Shown: positions 50,987-60,842 of the stretch, piece by piece
Layout of the letters: each line of letters begins with the position of its first letter
Position numbering within the stretch: the stretch's first letter is position 1
Assembly (NCBI GenBank): GCA_900466945.1
Contig: UBNV01000001.1
Coordinates: forward strand, 372,001 to 436,000
Origin: Hyphomicrobiales bacterium
GTDB lineage: Bacteria; Pseudomonadota; Alphaproteobacteria; Rhizobiales; Rhizobiaceae
DNA: 64,000 bases
Direction of reading: 5' to 3'
Notes under the pieces: generated by a model
What the model was told of the DNA's origin: nothing
Seen by the model: the letters and a program-made list of their open reading frames with translations, nothing else
Database searches by the model: none
Position numbers and translations under genes: made by a program

Positions 50987-50994
50987 GCGATGCT

Positions 50995-51273
50995 TTACAT
51001 CTCTTCACCAAAGCGATCGGCGACGAGCGCCGCCAGCGCTTCCATCACGTCCTGAGCCTGATTGCCCGAGGCAGCAACGGAGATCGAACAGCCGGGGCTC
51101 GCAGCGAGCATCATCAGCCCCATGATGGAGGTGCCGCCGACGGTCGTGCCATCTTTGGAGACACTGACTTTCGCATCAAACCCGCTTACGGTCTGGACGA
51201 ATTTTGCGGAGGCTCTGGCGTGCAGGCCGCGCTTGTTGATGATCAGAAGATCACGAGAGATCGGATCACTCAT
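50995..51273 (-). CDS. ptsH: HPr phosphocarrier (PTS-Ntr branch)
   Basis: The 92-residue product is an HPr-type protein with H18 in RGLHARAS and the serine S49 in GGTSIMGLMML, the site expected for HprK. In alphaproteobacteria it works in the regulatory PTS (EI-Ntr, HPr, EIIA-Man/Ntr), not sugar uptake. The start at 51273 lies 4 bp after the manX stop; a frame extending to 51309 lies inside manX. It is the last gene of the chvI-chvG-hprK-manX-ptsH run. Confidence 0.94.
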   Translation of the reverse strand: MSDPISRDLLIINKRGLHARASAKFVQTVSGFDAKVSVSKDGTTVGGTSIMGLMMLAASPGCSISVAASGNQAQDVMEALAALVADRFGEEM

Positions 51274-51277
51274 GACG

Positions 51278-51679
51278 TTACTTACCACTGAGAACACGGC
51301 TTGCGACATTGATGTATTTGCGCCCGGCCTCGGACGCCTCGATCAACGAGCGGTCCATGTCATTGTCCCCGCGCACACCGGCGAGCTTGATCAGCATGGG
51401 CAGATTGACGCCGGCGATCACTTCGATCCGACCGGTGTTCATTACGGAGATCGCGAGGTTCGAAGGCGTGCCTCCGAACATGTCGGTCAGGATGATCACT
51501 CCGTGACCATCGTCGGCACGCACCACGGCATCAAGAATATCCTGGCGACGCTGGTCCATATCATCTTCGGGGCCGATGGAAACGGTCTCGATACATTTCT
51601 GTGGGCCTACGACATGTTCCACCGCATGGTGAAACTCTTCAGCCAGCTTGCCATGTGTGACAAGCACAAGTCCGATCAT
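51278..51679 (-). CDS. manX: PTS EIIA component (mannose-family)
   Basis: The 133-residue product is a mannose-family EIIA with H9 in VLVTHGKLAEEF, LTDMFGGTPSNLA and a short C-terminus. No membrane EIIC/D is near, so it is likely a regulatory acceptor of HPr phosphate. The ATG at 51679 was chosen; a TTG two codons upstream is also in frame. It lies 117 bp after hprK and 4 bp before ptsH. Confidence 0.93.
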   Translation of the reverse strand: MIGLVLVTHGKLAEEFHHAVEHVVGPQKCIETVSIGPEDDMDQRRQDILDAVVRADDGHGVIILTDMFGGTPSNLAISVMNTGRIEVIAGVNLPMLIKLAGVRGDNDMDRSLIEASEAGRKYINVASRVLSGK

Positions 51680-51796
51680 TCTCAACTGCCCCTTAGCGCA
51701 ACTCTCGCCAAATAGCTCAAGATTGGCGTTTCGTCCATCAGTGGGACGCCATCATGTCTATCAAAGCGCGAAGTGCAAGCCAAAACAGCGTGTAGC

Positions 51797-52255
51797 CTAG
51801 CTGATCCCTGCCAGACCTCGAATGCGGGCGAGGATCAGGCTAAGCGGAAATCGACTCCAGGAAGGCACGCGGATGGCTGGCAACCGAATTCCAGGAGCAA
51901 GATCGGCCTGCTCGTCGTGAGGCGGCAGGCGTTCGCCTTCATTGGAAGGAACCGGCAAGATCGCAAAGTGAATCTCGGCTTCTGTAACGTGGTCGACGGA
52001 GACGATGCCTGAGTATCGGAGCTCGATCAGGCCACGGATTGCATCAGGGCAGCGGGCTATCACTTTGTTCTGGTCCCGCAGGACGAACACACGATCGTCG
52101 GCGACAAGCGCGCCGGGCAAGTGTGCCAGCCTTGCCTCGGCCAAACAATCAAAGGCAAGGGCAGATTTGCCGCTGCCCGACGCACCTAGAAACAGGAGCC
52201 CGATGCCGTCAACGGCAATCGCGGTACCATGAATATTGGCGGGTGCGGTGTTCAC
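51797..52255 (-). CDS. hprK: HPr kinase/phosphorylase (short alphaproteobacterial form)
   Basis: HprK phosphorylates HPr on the regulatory serine. The 152-residue product holds only the C-terminal catalytic domain of the larger firmicute enzyme, with Walker A GASGSGKS (24-31) and DDRVFV. This short form is normal in alphaproteobacteria. The start is GTG at 52255, overlapping the chvG stop by four bases (GTGA). The partner HPr is encoded in the same operon. Confidence 0.93.
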   Translation of the reverse strand: MNTAPANIHGTAIAVDGIGLLFLGASGSGKSALAFDCLAEARLAHLPGALVADDRVFVLRDQNKVIARCPDAIRGLIELRYSGIVSVDHVTEAEIHFAILPVPSNEGERLPPHDEQADLAPGIRLPAIRVPSWSRFPLSLILARIRGLAGIS

Positions 52256-54006
52256 GTCGATGTCTCGACGGGCAGGGAAAGCATGAACCGTGCACCGATT
52301 ATGCGGCCCGTTCCCGGATCCATGACATTCTCGGCTCTCAATGTGCCGCCATGGGCTTCGGCGATCTGTCGACTGATCGAGAGGCCGAGGCCCGAGTTTT
52401 GCCCGAAGCTCTCACCCTCGGGCCGGTCGGTATAGAAGCGTTCGAAGATGCGATCGATGTCTTCCGCCTGGATACCCGGCCCGTTGTCTTCCACCTGGAT
52501 CAGGCAGCGGCTTCGATTGCGTGAAAGCTTCACCAGGATGCGGCCGCTGTCTGCGGGCACGAAGGATCGCGCGTTCTCGATCAGGTTGGTGACGATTTGG
52601 CCGAGGCGAAGATCGTGCCCATTGACAACGAAGTGCTGGTTCGTTCCCTGCTTCTGGTCGATCACGTAGTCGATCTTCACCGCCTTCTTGCCGCTGCGGA
52701 TTTCCCGCGAGATGTCGACAAGACTTGAGACCAGAACCTCGAGATCGACCGGCTTGGCGTCCGCGCGAGCCAGTTCCGCATCGAGGCGCGAAGCGTCCGA
52801 GATGTCGCTGATCAGGCGGTCGAGCCGCCGGACGTCATGCTGGATGATATCCATCAGCCGCTGCCGGGATTGGTCGGTCTTGGCGAGCGGCAGCGTTTCG
52901 ACGGCCGAGCGCAGCGAGGTCAGCGGGTTTTTCAGCTCATGGCTGACATCCGCAGCAAAACTCTCGATGGCGTCGATCCGGTCGTAGAGTGCGGTCGTCA
53001 TTTCGCGAAGCGCAATCGAGAGATTGCCGATCTCGTCCTGGCGGATGGAAAAGTCCGGGATTTCCTCACGCTCCCTGGCGCCGCGACGCACACGAATGGC
53101 GGCGGCGGAAAGTCGGCGCAGCGGATTGGCAATGGTGGACGACAGCAGCAGCGAAACGACAATGTTGACCAGCGTCGCGACGCCGAAGACCCGAAGGATG
53201 GCCAGACGCTCGGCATGCACGATCTTGTCAATGTCACCGGCTTGCGTCGACAGAAGCAGGACGCCGAGAACCGCGCGCGATCGCTGCACGGGAACAGCGA
53301 CGGATACGATCAGTTCACCCTGGTCGGTCACGCGAACCACTGCGCCGCGTACACCCGTCAAGGCGTTCATCACTTCGGGATAGATGGAGCCGTCCCCACC
53401 TGGTGCTTCACGGTAGACAGGCAGGTTTCCTGGTTGCAGGATGGTGTTGAAGAGGCGCGTGATCCAGTCTGTGAAGCTGGTGGAATCGTTGTCGACAGGC
53501 GGCAGGTCGAAGCGCAACACTTGGCCGCGCGAATAGAGATGCCGCGAATCGAGCAGCAGATTGGCATCGGCGTCGAACAGGCGCGCGCGAATCCGCGTCG
53601 GCGAGATCAGGCGCCGCAGGACGGGCGCCACGCGCTCGGGATTGATCGGAAATTCCAGATCCTCATCCTTCGGCACGGGCGTGATGCTCTGGCCGGCCTG
53701 AAGTTCGAGGAGTTTTTCGGGGTCGATCGTGATCGAGTTCGTATCGACCGATGCGGAGGCCGAGACGGCTGCAGCGATAATCTCGCCCTGGGTCAGCAGG
53801 CTTTCCACGCGGGCATCGATCAGCCCCTCGCGAAACTGATTGAGATACATGATGCCGGCAACCAGCACGATCAGCGCAGCCAGGTTGAAAAAGACGATCC
53901 GGCGCGTCAGGCTGGAAAAGAGCGCGTGGCCGAAGATCCGCCGGATGAGCGTGAAGGGATGGGTGAACAGCCGACGCTGTTCGGAGCCGGTTTCCGGCTC
54001 CTCCAT
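52252..54006 (-). CDS. chvG: Sensor histidine kinase ChvG (ExoS)
   Basis: ChvG senses acid and envelope state and phosphorylates ChvI; in Sinorhizobium ExoS is needed for succinoglycan control and symbiosis. The 584-residue product has membrane helices at about 37-54 and 271-292 around a large periplasmic sensor, HAMP-like linker, the H-box DVSHELKNPLTSL with H356, and NLIENARSF, DNGPGI, NSGLGLSI ATPase motifs. The start at 54006 follows GAAGGA; an in-frame TTG at 54033 with AAAGG upstream is an alternative. It overlaps hprK and lies 91 bp after chvI. Confidence 0.95.
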   Translation of the reverse strand: MEEPETGSEQRRLFTHPFTLIRRIFGHALFSSLTRRIVFFNLAALIVLVAGIMYLNQFREGLIDARVESLLTQGEIIAAAVSASASVDTNSITIDPEKLLELQAGQSITPVPKDEDLEFPINPERVAPVLRRLISPTRIRARLFDADANLLLDSRHLYSRGQVLRFDLPPVDNDSTSFTDWITRLFNTILQPGNLPVYREAPGGDGSIYPEVMNALTGVRGAVVRVTDQGELIVSVAVPVQRSRAVLGVLLLSTQAGDIDKIVHAERLAILRVFGVATLVNIVVSLLLSSTIANPLRRLSAAAIRVRRGAREREEIPDFSIRQDEIGNLSIALREMTTALYDRIDAIESFAADVSHELKNPLTSLRSAVETLPLAKTDQSRQRLMDIIQHDVRRLDRLISDISDASRLDAELARADAKPVDLEVLVSSLVDISREIRSGKKAVKIDYVIDQKQGTNQHFVVNGHDLRLGQIVTNLIENARSFVPADSGRILVKLSRNRSRCLIQVEDNGPGIQAEDIDRIFERFYTDRPEGESFGQNSGLGLSISRQIAEAHGGTLRAENVMDPGTGRIIGARFMLSLPVETST

Positions 54007-54097
54007 ATGTCCTTCGTCAACCTGCTGGGTCAAACCTTTGCCTTTCGCCCGTCTGGATGGCCCACCTGTTCGTCATCAGGGCCATCGCGACGAGATC

Positions 54098-54823
54098 TCA
54101 CGCTGCTTCGCGGAAGCGGTAGCCCACACCGTAAAGGGTTTCAATCATGTCGAAGTCGGTATCGACCATCTTGAACTTCTTGCGCAACCGCTTGATGTGG
54201 CTGTCGATCGTACGGTCGTCCACATAGACCTGTTCGTCATAGGCAGCATCCATCAGCGCGTCACGGCTCTTCACAACGCCGGGGCGCTGCGCAAGTGACT
54301 GCAGGATCAGGAATTCCGTCACCGTGAGCGTCACCGGATCACCCTTCCAGGTGCAAGTGTGACGCTCCTGGTCCATCACGAGCTGACCACGCTCCAGAGT
54401 CCGGGCCTGCTGCTCGGGGCTGCCCTTTGCAGGTCCGTTGCCGGCCGCAAAGCTCTCGCGACTTGCCGACCGACGCAGGATCGCCTTCACGCGCTCGACC
54501 AAGAGGCGCTGCGAGAAGGGTTTGGTGATGAAATCATCAGCACCCATCTTCAGGCCAAAAAGCTCGTCGATCTCCTCGTCCTTCGACGTGAGGAAGATCA
54601 CCGGAATGTCGGACTTCTGACGCAGGCGGCGCAGCAACTCCATCCCGTCCATGCGCGGCATCTTGATGTCGAAGATGGCAAGCTGCGGCGGACGGGCGAG
54701 AAGACCGTCAAGAGCCGAGGCGCCGTCGGTGTAGGTTTCGACCTTGTAGCCTTCCGCTTCGAGAGCAATCGAAACCGAAGTCAGAATGTTGCGGTCGTCA
54801 TCCACGAGGGCGATCGTCTGCAT
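54098..54823 (-). CDS. chvI: Response regulator ChvI
   Basis: ChvI is the OmpR-family partner of ChvG. The 241-residue product has the receiver domain (LVDDDRNI, phospho-acceptor D52 in [17 protein letters not shown]) and the winged-helix DNA-binding domain ending [10 protein letters not shown] ... [12 protein letters not shown] place the start at 54823, [10 protein letters not shown], with GGAG nine bases upstream; an ATG at 54841 is less likely. The order chvI-chvG-hprK-manX-ptsH is conserved in rhizobia, divergent from pckA. Confidence 0.96.
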   Translation of the reverse strand: MQTIALVDDDRNILTSVSIALEAEGYKVETYTDGASALDGLLARPPQLAIFDIKMPRMDGMELLRRLRQKSDIPVIFLTSKDEEIDELFGLKMGADDFITKPFSQRLLVERVKAILRRSASRESFAAGNGPAKGSPEQQARTLERGQLVMDQERHTCTWKGDPVTLTVTEFLILQSLAQRPGVVKSRDALMDAAYDEQVYVDDRTIDSHIKRLRKKFKMVDTDFDMIETLYGVGYRFREAA

Positions 54824-55163
54824 AGTGTACGTCTCCGTCATCGTTGCGCTGCTCCTGGTTCGTCCAGCCCAGCTTCTGGTCCCATGGCAGTGCGATATGA
54901 GGATAAAGGTGGAACAAATTGTGGCAGAGGGGAAGGGGCAAGCCGAGCAGATTTCGGTCAAACCGCATATTTGCCCCTCTGAGCCGCGCCTTTCAACGCG
55001 GAATGGAAGCGGAACTAAACGATTTAAAAAGGCCATTTCCTAGTTTAAATCGATTAAATAATTGATATCATTATATTTTTTAGGGTGCTGCCTTGCTTTT
55101 CGAGCCGGTGCCGTTTAGTTTTCCCTCATTCAGTTCTGGCCCATGTGAGAGGAAGGCGCACCC
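54824..55163. promoter_or_regulatory. chvI/pckA divergent regulatory region
   Basis: This 340-bp gap contains both promoters. Its pckA-proximal half (about 55015-55080) is strongly AT-rich. It holds TTTAAATCGATTAAA (55044-55058), a near-palindrome with a central CG of the kind LacI-family regulators bind, plus GATTTAAA at 55021-55028. In Sinorhizobium pckA is controlled by the LacI-family PckR, so this may be its operator. I did not find a gene here. Confidence 0.45.
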
Positions 55164-56774
55164 ATGGAGGAATTCGGCGTGAGGAACCCGGCTGCGGGTA
55201 TCGCGGATATCGGCTTGGGGAAGGCCGCCAGCGTTCGCTACAACTTCCTGGAGGCCGCTCTTTATGAAGAGGCTATCCGTCGCGGCGAGGCCGGGCTCAC
55301 AGCCGATGGTGCGCTGCGCGCTCTGACCGGCCAGCACACGGGTCGCTCCGCCAAGGACAAGTTCGTCGTTCGCGATGCAAAGACCGACGACCAGATCTGG
55401 TGGGACAACAACAAGGCGATGTCGCCCGAGCATTTCGCCGTGCTGCATCAGGACATGCTGGCCCATGCTGAGGGCAGGGATCTCTTCGTGCAGGATCTGG
55501 TTGGCGGCGCCGACGCCGACAACGCCCTGCAAACCCGCGTGGTGACCGAGTTTGCCTGGCATTCGCTGTTCATCCGCAACCTGCTGATCCGCCCCGAGCG
55601 TGAAGCTCTCCAGGGCTTCCTGCCGAAGCTGACGATCATCGATCTGCCAAGCTTCCGCGCCGATCCCGCCCGTCATGGCTGCCGCACCGAGACGGTCATC
55701 GCTTGCGACCTGACCAACGGCATCGTCTTGATCGGCGGCACGTCCTATGCCGGCGAGATGAAGAAGTCGGTCTTCACCGTCCTCAACTATCTCCTGCCGT
55801 CCAAGGGCGTCATGCCGATGCATTGCTCGGCCAATGTCGGCCCCGATGGCGACGCCGCTGTCTTCTTCGGCCTTTCCGGCACCGGCAAGACCACGCTGTC
55901 GGCCGATCCGAAGCGTACCCTGATCGGTGACGACGAACATGGCTGGGGTGATAACGGCATCTTCAACTTCGAAGGTGGCTGCTACGCCAAGACCATCCGT
56001 CTTTCGGCAGAAGCTGAACCGGAGATCTTCGCAACGACCAAGCGTTTCGGCACGGTGCTGGAAAACGTCATTCTCGACGAGAACCGCGTTCCCGACTTCA
56101 ACGATGGTTCGCTGACGGAAAACACGCGCTGCGCCTATCCGCTGCATTTCATCCCGAATGCATCGGAGACCGGTATCGCGCCACATCCGAAGACGATCAT
56201 CATGCTGACGGCAGATGCCTTCGGCGTGTTGCCACCGATCGCCAAGCTGACGCCGGAACAGGCCATGTACCACTTCCTGTCCGGCTACACCGCAAAGGTC
56301 GCCGGCACGGAAAAGGGCGTCACCGAACCGGAAGCGACCTTCTCGACCTGCTTTGGCGCCCCCTTCATGCCGCGGCACCCGACGGAATACGGCAACCTGC
56401 TTCGCGATCTGATCGCGCGCCATGAAGTCGATTGCTGGCTGGTGAACACCGGCTGGACCGGCGGCGCCTATGGCACGGGCAACCGCATGCCGATCAAGGC
56501 GACCCGTGCGCTACTGACGGCTGCTTTGGCCGGCGAGCTGAAGAAGGTCGAGATGCGCACCGATGCCAACTTCGGCTTCGCCGTTCCGGTCGCCGTCGGT
56601 GGCGTCGATACGAAAATCCTCGACCCACGCTCCACCTGGGCTGATGGCGTCGCTTACGACGCGCAGGCCAAGAAGCTGGTCGGCATGTTCATCGACAACT
56701 TCGCCAAGTTCGAAGCCCATGTCGATGGCAAGGTCCGCGACGCAGCCCCGGGCATTCGCCTCGCGGCCGAGTAA
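55164..56774 (+). CDS. pckA: Phosphoenolpyruvate carboxykinase (ATP)
   Basis: PckA converts oxaloacetate to PEP with ATP, the first step of gluconeogenesis from C4-dicarboxylates, central for rhizobia. The 536-residue product has [28 protein letters not shown], the P-loop GLSGTGKTT (236-244), [21 protein letters not shown] and [14 protein letters not shown]. The start at 55164 is preceded by GAGGAAGG. It is divergent from chvI and ends in a hairpin at 56795-56826. Confidence 0.97.
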   Translation: MEEFGVRNPAAGIADIGLGKAASVRYNFLEAALYEEAIRRGEAGLTADGALRALTGQHTGRSAKDKFVVRDAKTDDQIWWDNNKAMSPEHFAVLHQDMLAHAEGRDLFVQDLVGGADADNALQTRVVTEFAWHSLFIRNLLIRPEREALQGFLPKLTIIDLPSFRADPARHGCRTETVIACDLTNGIVLIGGTSYAGEMKKSVFTVLNYLLPSKGVMPMHCSANVGPDGDAAVFFGLSGTGKTTLSADPKRTLIGDDEHGWGDNGIFNFEGGCYAKTIRLSAEAEPEIFATTKRFGTVLENVILDENRVPDFNDGSLTENTRCAYPLHFIPNASETGIAPHPKTIIMLTADAFGVLPPIAKLTPEQAMYHFLSGYTAKVAGTEKGVTEPEATFSTCFGAPFMPRHPTEYGNLLRDLIARHEVDCWLVNTGWTGGAYGTGNRMPIKATRALLTAALAGELKKVEMRTDANFGFAVPVAVGGVDTKILDPRSTWADGVAYDAQAKKLVGMFIDNFAKFEAHVDGKVRDAAPGIRLAAE

Positions 56775-56794
56775 TCTGCTGATTTGACGACCGT

Positions 56795-56826
56795 GAAGAG
56801 GCCCGGCATGTTTGCCGGGCCTCTTC
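56795..56826 (+). terminator. Hairpin terminator after pckA
   Basis: A perfect 14-bp stem (56795-56808 and 56813-56826, GAAGAGGCCCGGCA with its complement) and a TGTT loop lie 20 bp after pckA. The following tract TGCTTCC is poor in T, so termination may be partial. Confidence 0.7.
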
Positions 56827-56889
56827 TGCTTCCGGCTTGCCTTTGAAGTCTTTGCGGCCGATATGGAAGCCGAGAAAGAGACCGATGAC

Positions 56890-57324
56890 ATGGCAAGCGA
56901 ACCGCTAGAGATCAACAACCGCATAACCATCGCCGGCTGGGAGCTGACGGAACAATTCGTGCTGGCCGGAGGCCCGGGCGGCCAGAACGTCAACAAGGTC
57001 TCTACCGCCGTTCAGCTCTTCTTCAATCTCCTCGGATCGCCCGCTCTGAATGATCGCGTGAAGCAGAACGCCGCGAAGCTCGCCGGCAAACGCCTGTCCA
57101 AGGAAGGCGTGCTGATGATCGAGGCGAGCCGCTTCCGCAGCCAGGACCGCAATCGCGAAGACGCCCGCGATCGCCTGAAGGAGCTGCTGCTTGAAGCGGC
57201 CAAGCCGCCGCCGCCGCCCCGCAAGAAGACCAAGCCCACCAAAGGTTCGATCGAACGGCGCCTCAAGGCAAAGTCCGGACGTTCGGATGTGAAGAAGATG
57301 CGCGGCAAGCCGGCGGGAGATTAA
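56890..57324 (+). CDS. arfB: Peptidyl-tRNA hydrolase ArfB (YaeJ family)
   Basis: ArfB rescues ribosomes stalled without a stop codon by hydrolysing peptidyl-tRNA. The 144-residue product has the GGQ motif in AGGPGGQNVNKVSTA (26-40) and a basic C-terminal tail (RKKTKPTKGSIERRLKAKSGRSDVKKMRGK) that enters the mRNA channel. The start at 56890 (MASEPLEINNRITI) gives the normal length; an ATG at 56863 is an alternative. The alkB start follows 2 bp after its stop. Confidence 0.93.
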   Translation: MASEPLEINNRITIAGWELTEQFVLAGGPGGQNVNKVSTAVQLFFNLLGSPALNDRVKQNAAKLAGKRLSKEGVLMIEASRFRSQDRNREDARDRLKELLLEAAKPPPPPRKKTKPTKGSIERRLKAKSGRSDVKKMRGKPAGD

Positions 57325-57326
57325 GC

Positions 57327-57956
57327 ATGGCTGGAGCGAAAGCCGAGATCAGCCTCCAATCCGGTCTTCGTTATCTCCCGGGCCACCTGTCGCGGGCAGA
57401 GCAGGAAGAGTTGCTCGATATCATTCGCGCGGTTGTGGTCGAGGCGCCGCTCTATGTTCCTGTCATGCCCGGCTCAGGCCGCCCCATGTCGGTGCGCATG
57501 ACGAATTGCGGTCCGCTTGGTTGGGTCACCGACAAAGAGCGGGGCTATCGTTACCAGCCGTCTCATCCGCTGACTGGCAAGCCCTGGCCCGACATACCGC
57601 AGGTTTTGCTTGACCTATGGCGCGAGCTCTCAGGCTATCCCAAAGATCCCGAAGCATGCCTCGTCAACTTCTATGCCGATGACGCCAAGATGGGCCTGCA
57701 CCAGGATCGAGATGAAACCGACCTGTTGGCTCCGGTCCTCTCGATCTCGCTCGGAAACACCTGCCTGTTCCGCATCGGCGGTCTATCCCGCACTGACCGC
57801 ACGAAATCCTTGAAGCTGGAGAGCGGCGATCTCTTCATCCTCGGTGGCGAAGGTCGACTGTGCTTCCACGGCGTCGACCGCATCTATCCCGGAACCTCGA
57901 CACTTCTGAAATCAGGCGGGCGGATCAACCTGACGCTTCGCCGGGTCAATCCATAG
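57327..57956 (+). CDS. alkB: Alkylated DNA repair dioxygenase AlkB
   Basis: AlkB is a 2-oxoglutarate/Fe(II) dioxygenase that removes methyl groups from 1-methyladenine and 3-methylcytosine. The 209-residue product has the iron ligands H125 and D127 in GLHQDRDE and H181 in FHGVDRIYPG, and R199 and R205 in GGRINLTLRR for 2-oxoglutarate. NFYADDAKMG is also conserved. It lies 2 bp after arfB and meets coaA tail to tail 15 bp on. Confidence 0.95.
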   Translation: MAGAKAEISLQSGLRYLPGHLSRAEQEELLDIIRAVVVEAPLYVPVMPGSGRPMSVRMTNCGPLGWVTDKERGYRYQPSHPLTGKPWPDIPQVLLDLWRELSGYPKDPEACLVNFYADDAKMGLHQDRDETDLLAPVLSISLGNTCLFRIGGLSRTDRTKSLKLESGDLFILGGEGRLCFHGVDRIYPGTSTLLKSGGRINLTLRRVNP

Positions 57957-57971
57957 CCGGCGATCGATCGC

Positions 57972-58967
57972 TCACAATTTTCTGAGCGCGACGGTTTCGA
58001 CAAGGTGGTTGTCACCCTTGCGCAGGATGAGATCGGCGCGCGGGCGGGTCGGCAGGATGTTTTCCCTGAGGTTCTTCAGGTTGATGTTCGCCCAGAGCCC
58101 CTCGGCGATCTCCTTGGCCTCACCCTCGCTGATCGTCGCATAGCGATGGAAGTAGGAGTTCGGATCGCGGAAGGCGGTTTGCCGGAGCTTCATGAAGCGT
58201 TCCACATACCAGCGATGGATCGCGTTCTCATCGGCGTCGATATAGATCGAGAAGTCGAAGAAGTCGGAGACCATCGGCACGATCTTGCCGTCTGCCGGCA
58301 GATTGCGCGACTGCAGAACGTTGATGCCCTCGAAGATTAGGATATCGGGCCGGTCGATCACGCGGTGCTCGTTTGGCAGCACGTCATAGGTCAGATGCGA
58401 ATAGCTGGGCGCCTTGACGTTCGGCAGACCCGCCTTGATCGCCGACAGGAATCGCAGCAGTGCCCCGATGTCGTAGCTCTCCGGGAAACCCTTGCGGTTG
58501 AGGATACCGTTCTTCACCAGATGGGCGTTTGGATAGAGAAAGCCATCGGTGGTGACGAGATCTACCTTCGGGCTCGACGGCCAACGGGCCAGGAGTTCCT
58601 TCAGGATACGTGCCGTCGTCGACTTGCCCACCGCCACCGACCCGGCGATGCCGATCACAAACGGTGTCTTGAACACGTCCGACATGCTGAGGAAGCGGTT
58701 GCGCTGCTCGAAAAGCAGCTGCGAGGATTCGACATGCGACGACAGCAAGCGCGACAGCGAAAGATAGATCCGGCGGACCTCATCAAGGTCGATCGGGTCG
58801 TCGATCGAGCGCAGCCGCTTAACTTCATCAGCCGTCAGCGTCAGCGGCGTATCAGCGCGAAAATGCGCCCATTCCTCGCTGTCGAAGAACAGGTAGGGGG
58901 AATAGCCGTTCGCCTGAAAATGGTCGAGGACGTCTGGCGTTTCGGGGTCCCGCATAGCTATCGTCAT
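57972..58967 (-). CDS. coaA: Pantothenate kinase (type I)
   Basis: CoaA phosphorylates pantothenate, the first and regulated step of CoA synthesis. The 331-residue product has the P-loop [10 protein letters not shown] (109-118), [19 protein letters not shown], and FEGINVLQ. The start at 58967 overlaps the hisE stop by four bases (ATGA), so it is read with the his operon. Residue count and motifs match E. coli CoaA-type kinases. Confidence 0.96.
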   Translation of the reverse strand: MTIAMRDPETPDVLDHFQANGYSPYLFFDSEEWAHFRADTPLTLTADEVKRLRSIDDPIDLDEVRRIYLSLSRLLSSHVESSQLLFEQRNRFLSMSDVFKTPFVIGIAGSVAVGKSTTARILKELLARWPSSPKVDLVTTDGFLYPNAHLVKNGILNRKGFPESYDIGALLRFLSAIKAGLPNVKAPSYSHLTYDVLPNEHRVIDRPDILIFEGINVLQSRNLPADGKIVPMVSDFFDFSIYIDADENAIHRWYVERFMKLRQTAFRDPNSYFHRYATISEGEAKEIAEGLWANINLKNLRENILPTRPRADLILRKGDNHLVETVALRKL

Positions 58968-59287
58968 GGATCCTGCCGACTGGCCTTCTCATTCAGGCCC
59001 GTCTGAGCGGTCCGACGCTCGAGTTCCTGCATCACTGCTTGTAAAGGGATGTCCGCAATTTTCAATACGACCATCAGGTGATAGAGCAGGTCGGCGCTCT
59101 CGTAGACGAGGTTCTCGTGATCGTCCTTGACCGCAGCCATCACAGCCTCGATCGCCTCTTCGCCAAGCTTCTTGGCAGCCTTGTCCTGCCCGCCTGCCAC
59201 GAGTTTCGCCGTCCAGGATTGGCTTGGATCCGCCTGAGCGCGGCTGGCGACGATGGCCTCCAGATCGGCGAGGGTGAACTTGCTCAT
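58964..59287 (-). CDS. hisE: Phosphoribosyl-ATP pyrophosphatase
   Basis: HisE hydrolyses PR-ATP to PR-AMP, the second step of histidine synthesis. The 107-residue product has [34 protein letters not shown], the MazG-like EExxE/ExxD metal motif, and begins [13 protein letters not shown]. The ATG at 59287 lies 16 bp after hisF; a longer frame to 59635 lies within hisF and is a shadow. Confidence 0.95.
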   Translation of the reverse strand: MSKFTLADLEAIVASRAQADPSQSWTAKLVAGGQDKAAKKLGEEAIEAVMAAVKDDHENLVYESADLLYHLMVVLKIADIPLQAVMQELERRTAQTGLNEKASRQDP

Positions 59288-59303
59288 GACAAGCCTTTCC
59301 GCG

Positions 59304-60080
59304 TCAGTCGAGACGCATGGCGATGCCGGCTTCGGCCATATGGGCCTTCGCCTCTGCGATCGAATAGGTGCCGAAGTGGAAGATCGAGGCCGCGAGAACC
59401 GCAGTCGCATGCCCATCGCGAATGCCGGCAACCAGATCATCGAGGTTGCCGACGCCGCCCGAGGCGATGACCGGCACGCGAACATTGTCGGCGATGGTGC
59501 GGGTGAGGCCGATGTCATAGCCGCTCTTGGTGCCGTCGCGGTCCATGGACGTGACCAGCAGTTCACCGGCGCCGCGCTCGACCATCTTGATTGCGAATTC
59601 GACCGCATCGATCCCGGTCGGCTGGCGACCACCATGGGTGAAGATTTCCCAGCGATCTGTCTCGCCGGCTAAGGAAACCCTCTTCGCGTCGATCGAAACG
59701 ACGATACACTGGTTGCCGAACTTGTCGGCGGCTTCCGCCACAAAATCGGGGTTCTTCACCGCTGCCGAATTGATCGACACCTTGTCGGCGCCGCAGAGCA
59801 GGAGCTTGCGGATGTCCGCCACGGCGCGAACGCCACCGCCGACAGTCAGCGGCATGAAGCAATGATCGGCCGTCTGGGCAACCACGTCGAAGATCGTGTC
59901 GCGGTTGTCTGAGGATGCGGTGATGTCGAGAAAGCAGAGCTCGTCGGCACCGGCGGCGTCGTAGGCCTTGGCCGCCTCAACCGGGTCACCGGCATCGATC
60001 AGATCGACGAAGTTGACGCCCTTGACGACGCGGCCGTCCTTGACGTCGAGGCAGGGGATCACGCGGGCCTTGAGTGTCAT
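59304..60080 (-). CDS. hisF: Imidazole glycerol phosphate synthase cyclase subunit HisF
   Basis: HisF uses ammonia from HisH to make imidazole glycerol phosphate and AICAR. The 258-residue TIM barrel starts [21 protein letters not shown] with catalytic D12, has [17 protein letters not shown] with the second catalytic Asp, and the phosphate-binding [11 protein letters not shown]. It lies 10 bp after hisA. Confidence 0.97.
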   Translation of the reverse strand: MTLKARVIPCLDVKDGRVVKGVNFVDLIDAGDPVEAAKAYDAAGADELCFLDITASSDNRDTIFDVVAQTADHCFMPLTVGGGVRAVADIRKLLLCGADKVSINSAAVKNPDFVAEAADKFGNQCIVVSIDAKRVSLAGETDRWEIFTHGGRQPTGIDAVEFAIKMVERGAGELLVTSMDRDGTKSGYDIGLTRTIADNVRVPVIASGGVGNLDDLVAGIRDGHATAVLAASIFHFGTYSIAEAKAHMAEAGIAMRLD

Positions 60081-60090
60081 GGTCTTGTCC

Positions 60091-60825
60091 TCAGCCTCTC
60101 CCAGCCTTGATCAGATCAAGCGCCTCTGCGGGGTCGATCCGCCCATCATAAAGCGCGCGCCCGGAAATCGCACCTTCGAGCTTCTTCGCATCCGGCTCAA
60201 GCATGCGCTTGATGTCCTCGATCGAGGCGAGGCCACCCGATGCAATCACGGGGATCGAAACAGCTTGGGCCAGTTCCAGAGTCGAGGCCCAGTTGATGCC
60301 GGTGAGGATCCCATCGCGGTCGATATCGGTATAGACGATTGCGGCGACCCCTGCGCCTTCGAAACGCTGCGCAAGTTCGATCACGCCGAGTTCTGACGCT
60401 TCCGCCCAGCCCTCGACTGCAACCTTGCCGCCCTTGGCGTCGATGCCGACGGCGACCTTACCCGGGAAGCGCTTGCAGGCTTCAATGACGAGGGCCGGAT
60501 CACGCACGGCGACCGTACCGAGGATGACGCGCGACAACCCGCGCGATAGCCAGCTCTCGATATGGTCGAGCGTGCGAATGCCGCCGCCAAGCTGCACCGG
60601 GTTCTTCGTTGCCTTCAGGATCGCATCGACAGCAGCGCCATTGACGCTTTCACCGGCAAAGGCGCCGTTGAGATCGACGACATGCAGCCATTCGAAGCCC
60701 TGGTCTTCGAAGGCGCGCGCCTGTGCTGCCGGATCGGGATTGTAGACGGTCGCCTGGTCCATGTCGCCCAGCTTGAGGCGAACGCACTGGCCGTCCTTGA
60801 GGTCGATGGCGGGAAAAAGGATCAT
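60091..60825 (-). CDS. hisA: ProFAR isomerase HisA
   Basis: HisA opens the ribose ring of ProFAR. The 244-residue barrel starts [17 protein letters not shown] with D8 as the general base, and has [24 protein letters not shown] and [12 protein letters not shown]. The ATG at 60825 lies 17 bp after hisH; the frame is open to 61233 inside hisH but has no HisA features there. Confidence 0.97.
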   Translation of the reverse strand: MILFPAIDLKDGQCVRLKLGDMDQATVYNPDPAAQARAFEDQGFEWLHVVDLNGAFAGESVNGAAVDAILKATKNPVQLGGGIRTLDHIESWLSRGLSRVILGTVAVRDPALVIEACKRFPGKVAVGIDAKGGKVAVEGWAEASELGVIELAQRFEGAGVAAIVYTDIDRDGILTGINWASTLELAQAVSIPVIASGGLASIEDIKRMLEPDAKKLEGAISGRALYDGRIDPAEALDLIKAGRG

Positions 60826-60842
60826 GAGTGTATCCGTGCCCT

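Noticed and set aside
50837..50994. SAH or SAM riboswitch upstream of ahcY
   Set aside because: I could not see the conserved pseudoknot elements; the palindromic DNA site explains the region better.
59288..59635. N-terminal extension of hisE into hisF
   Set aside because: HisE homologues begin near [10 protein letters not shown] (59287) and the upstream part is Ser/Arg-rich shadow.
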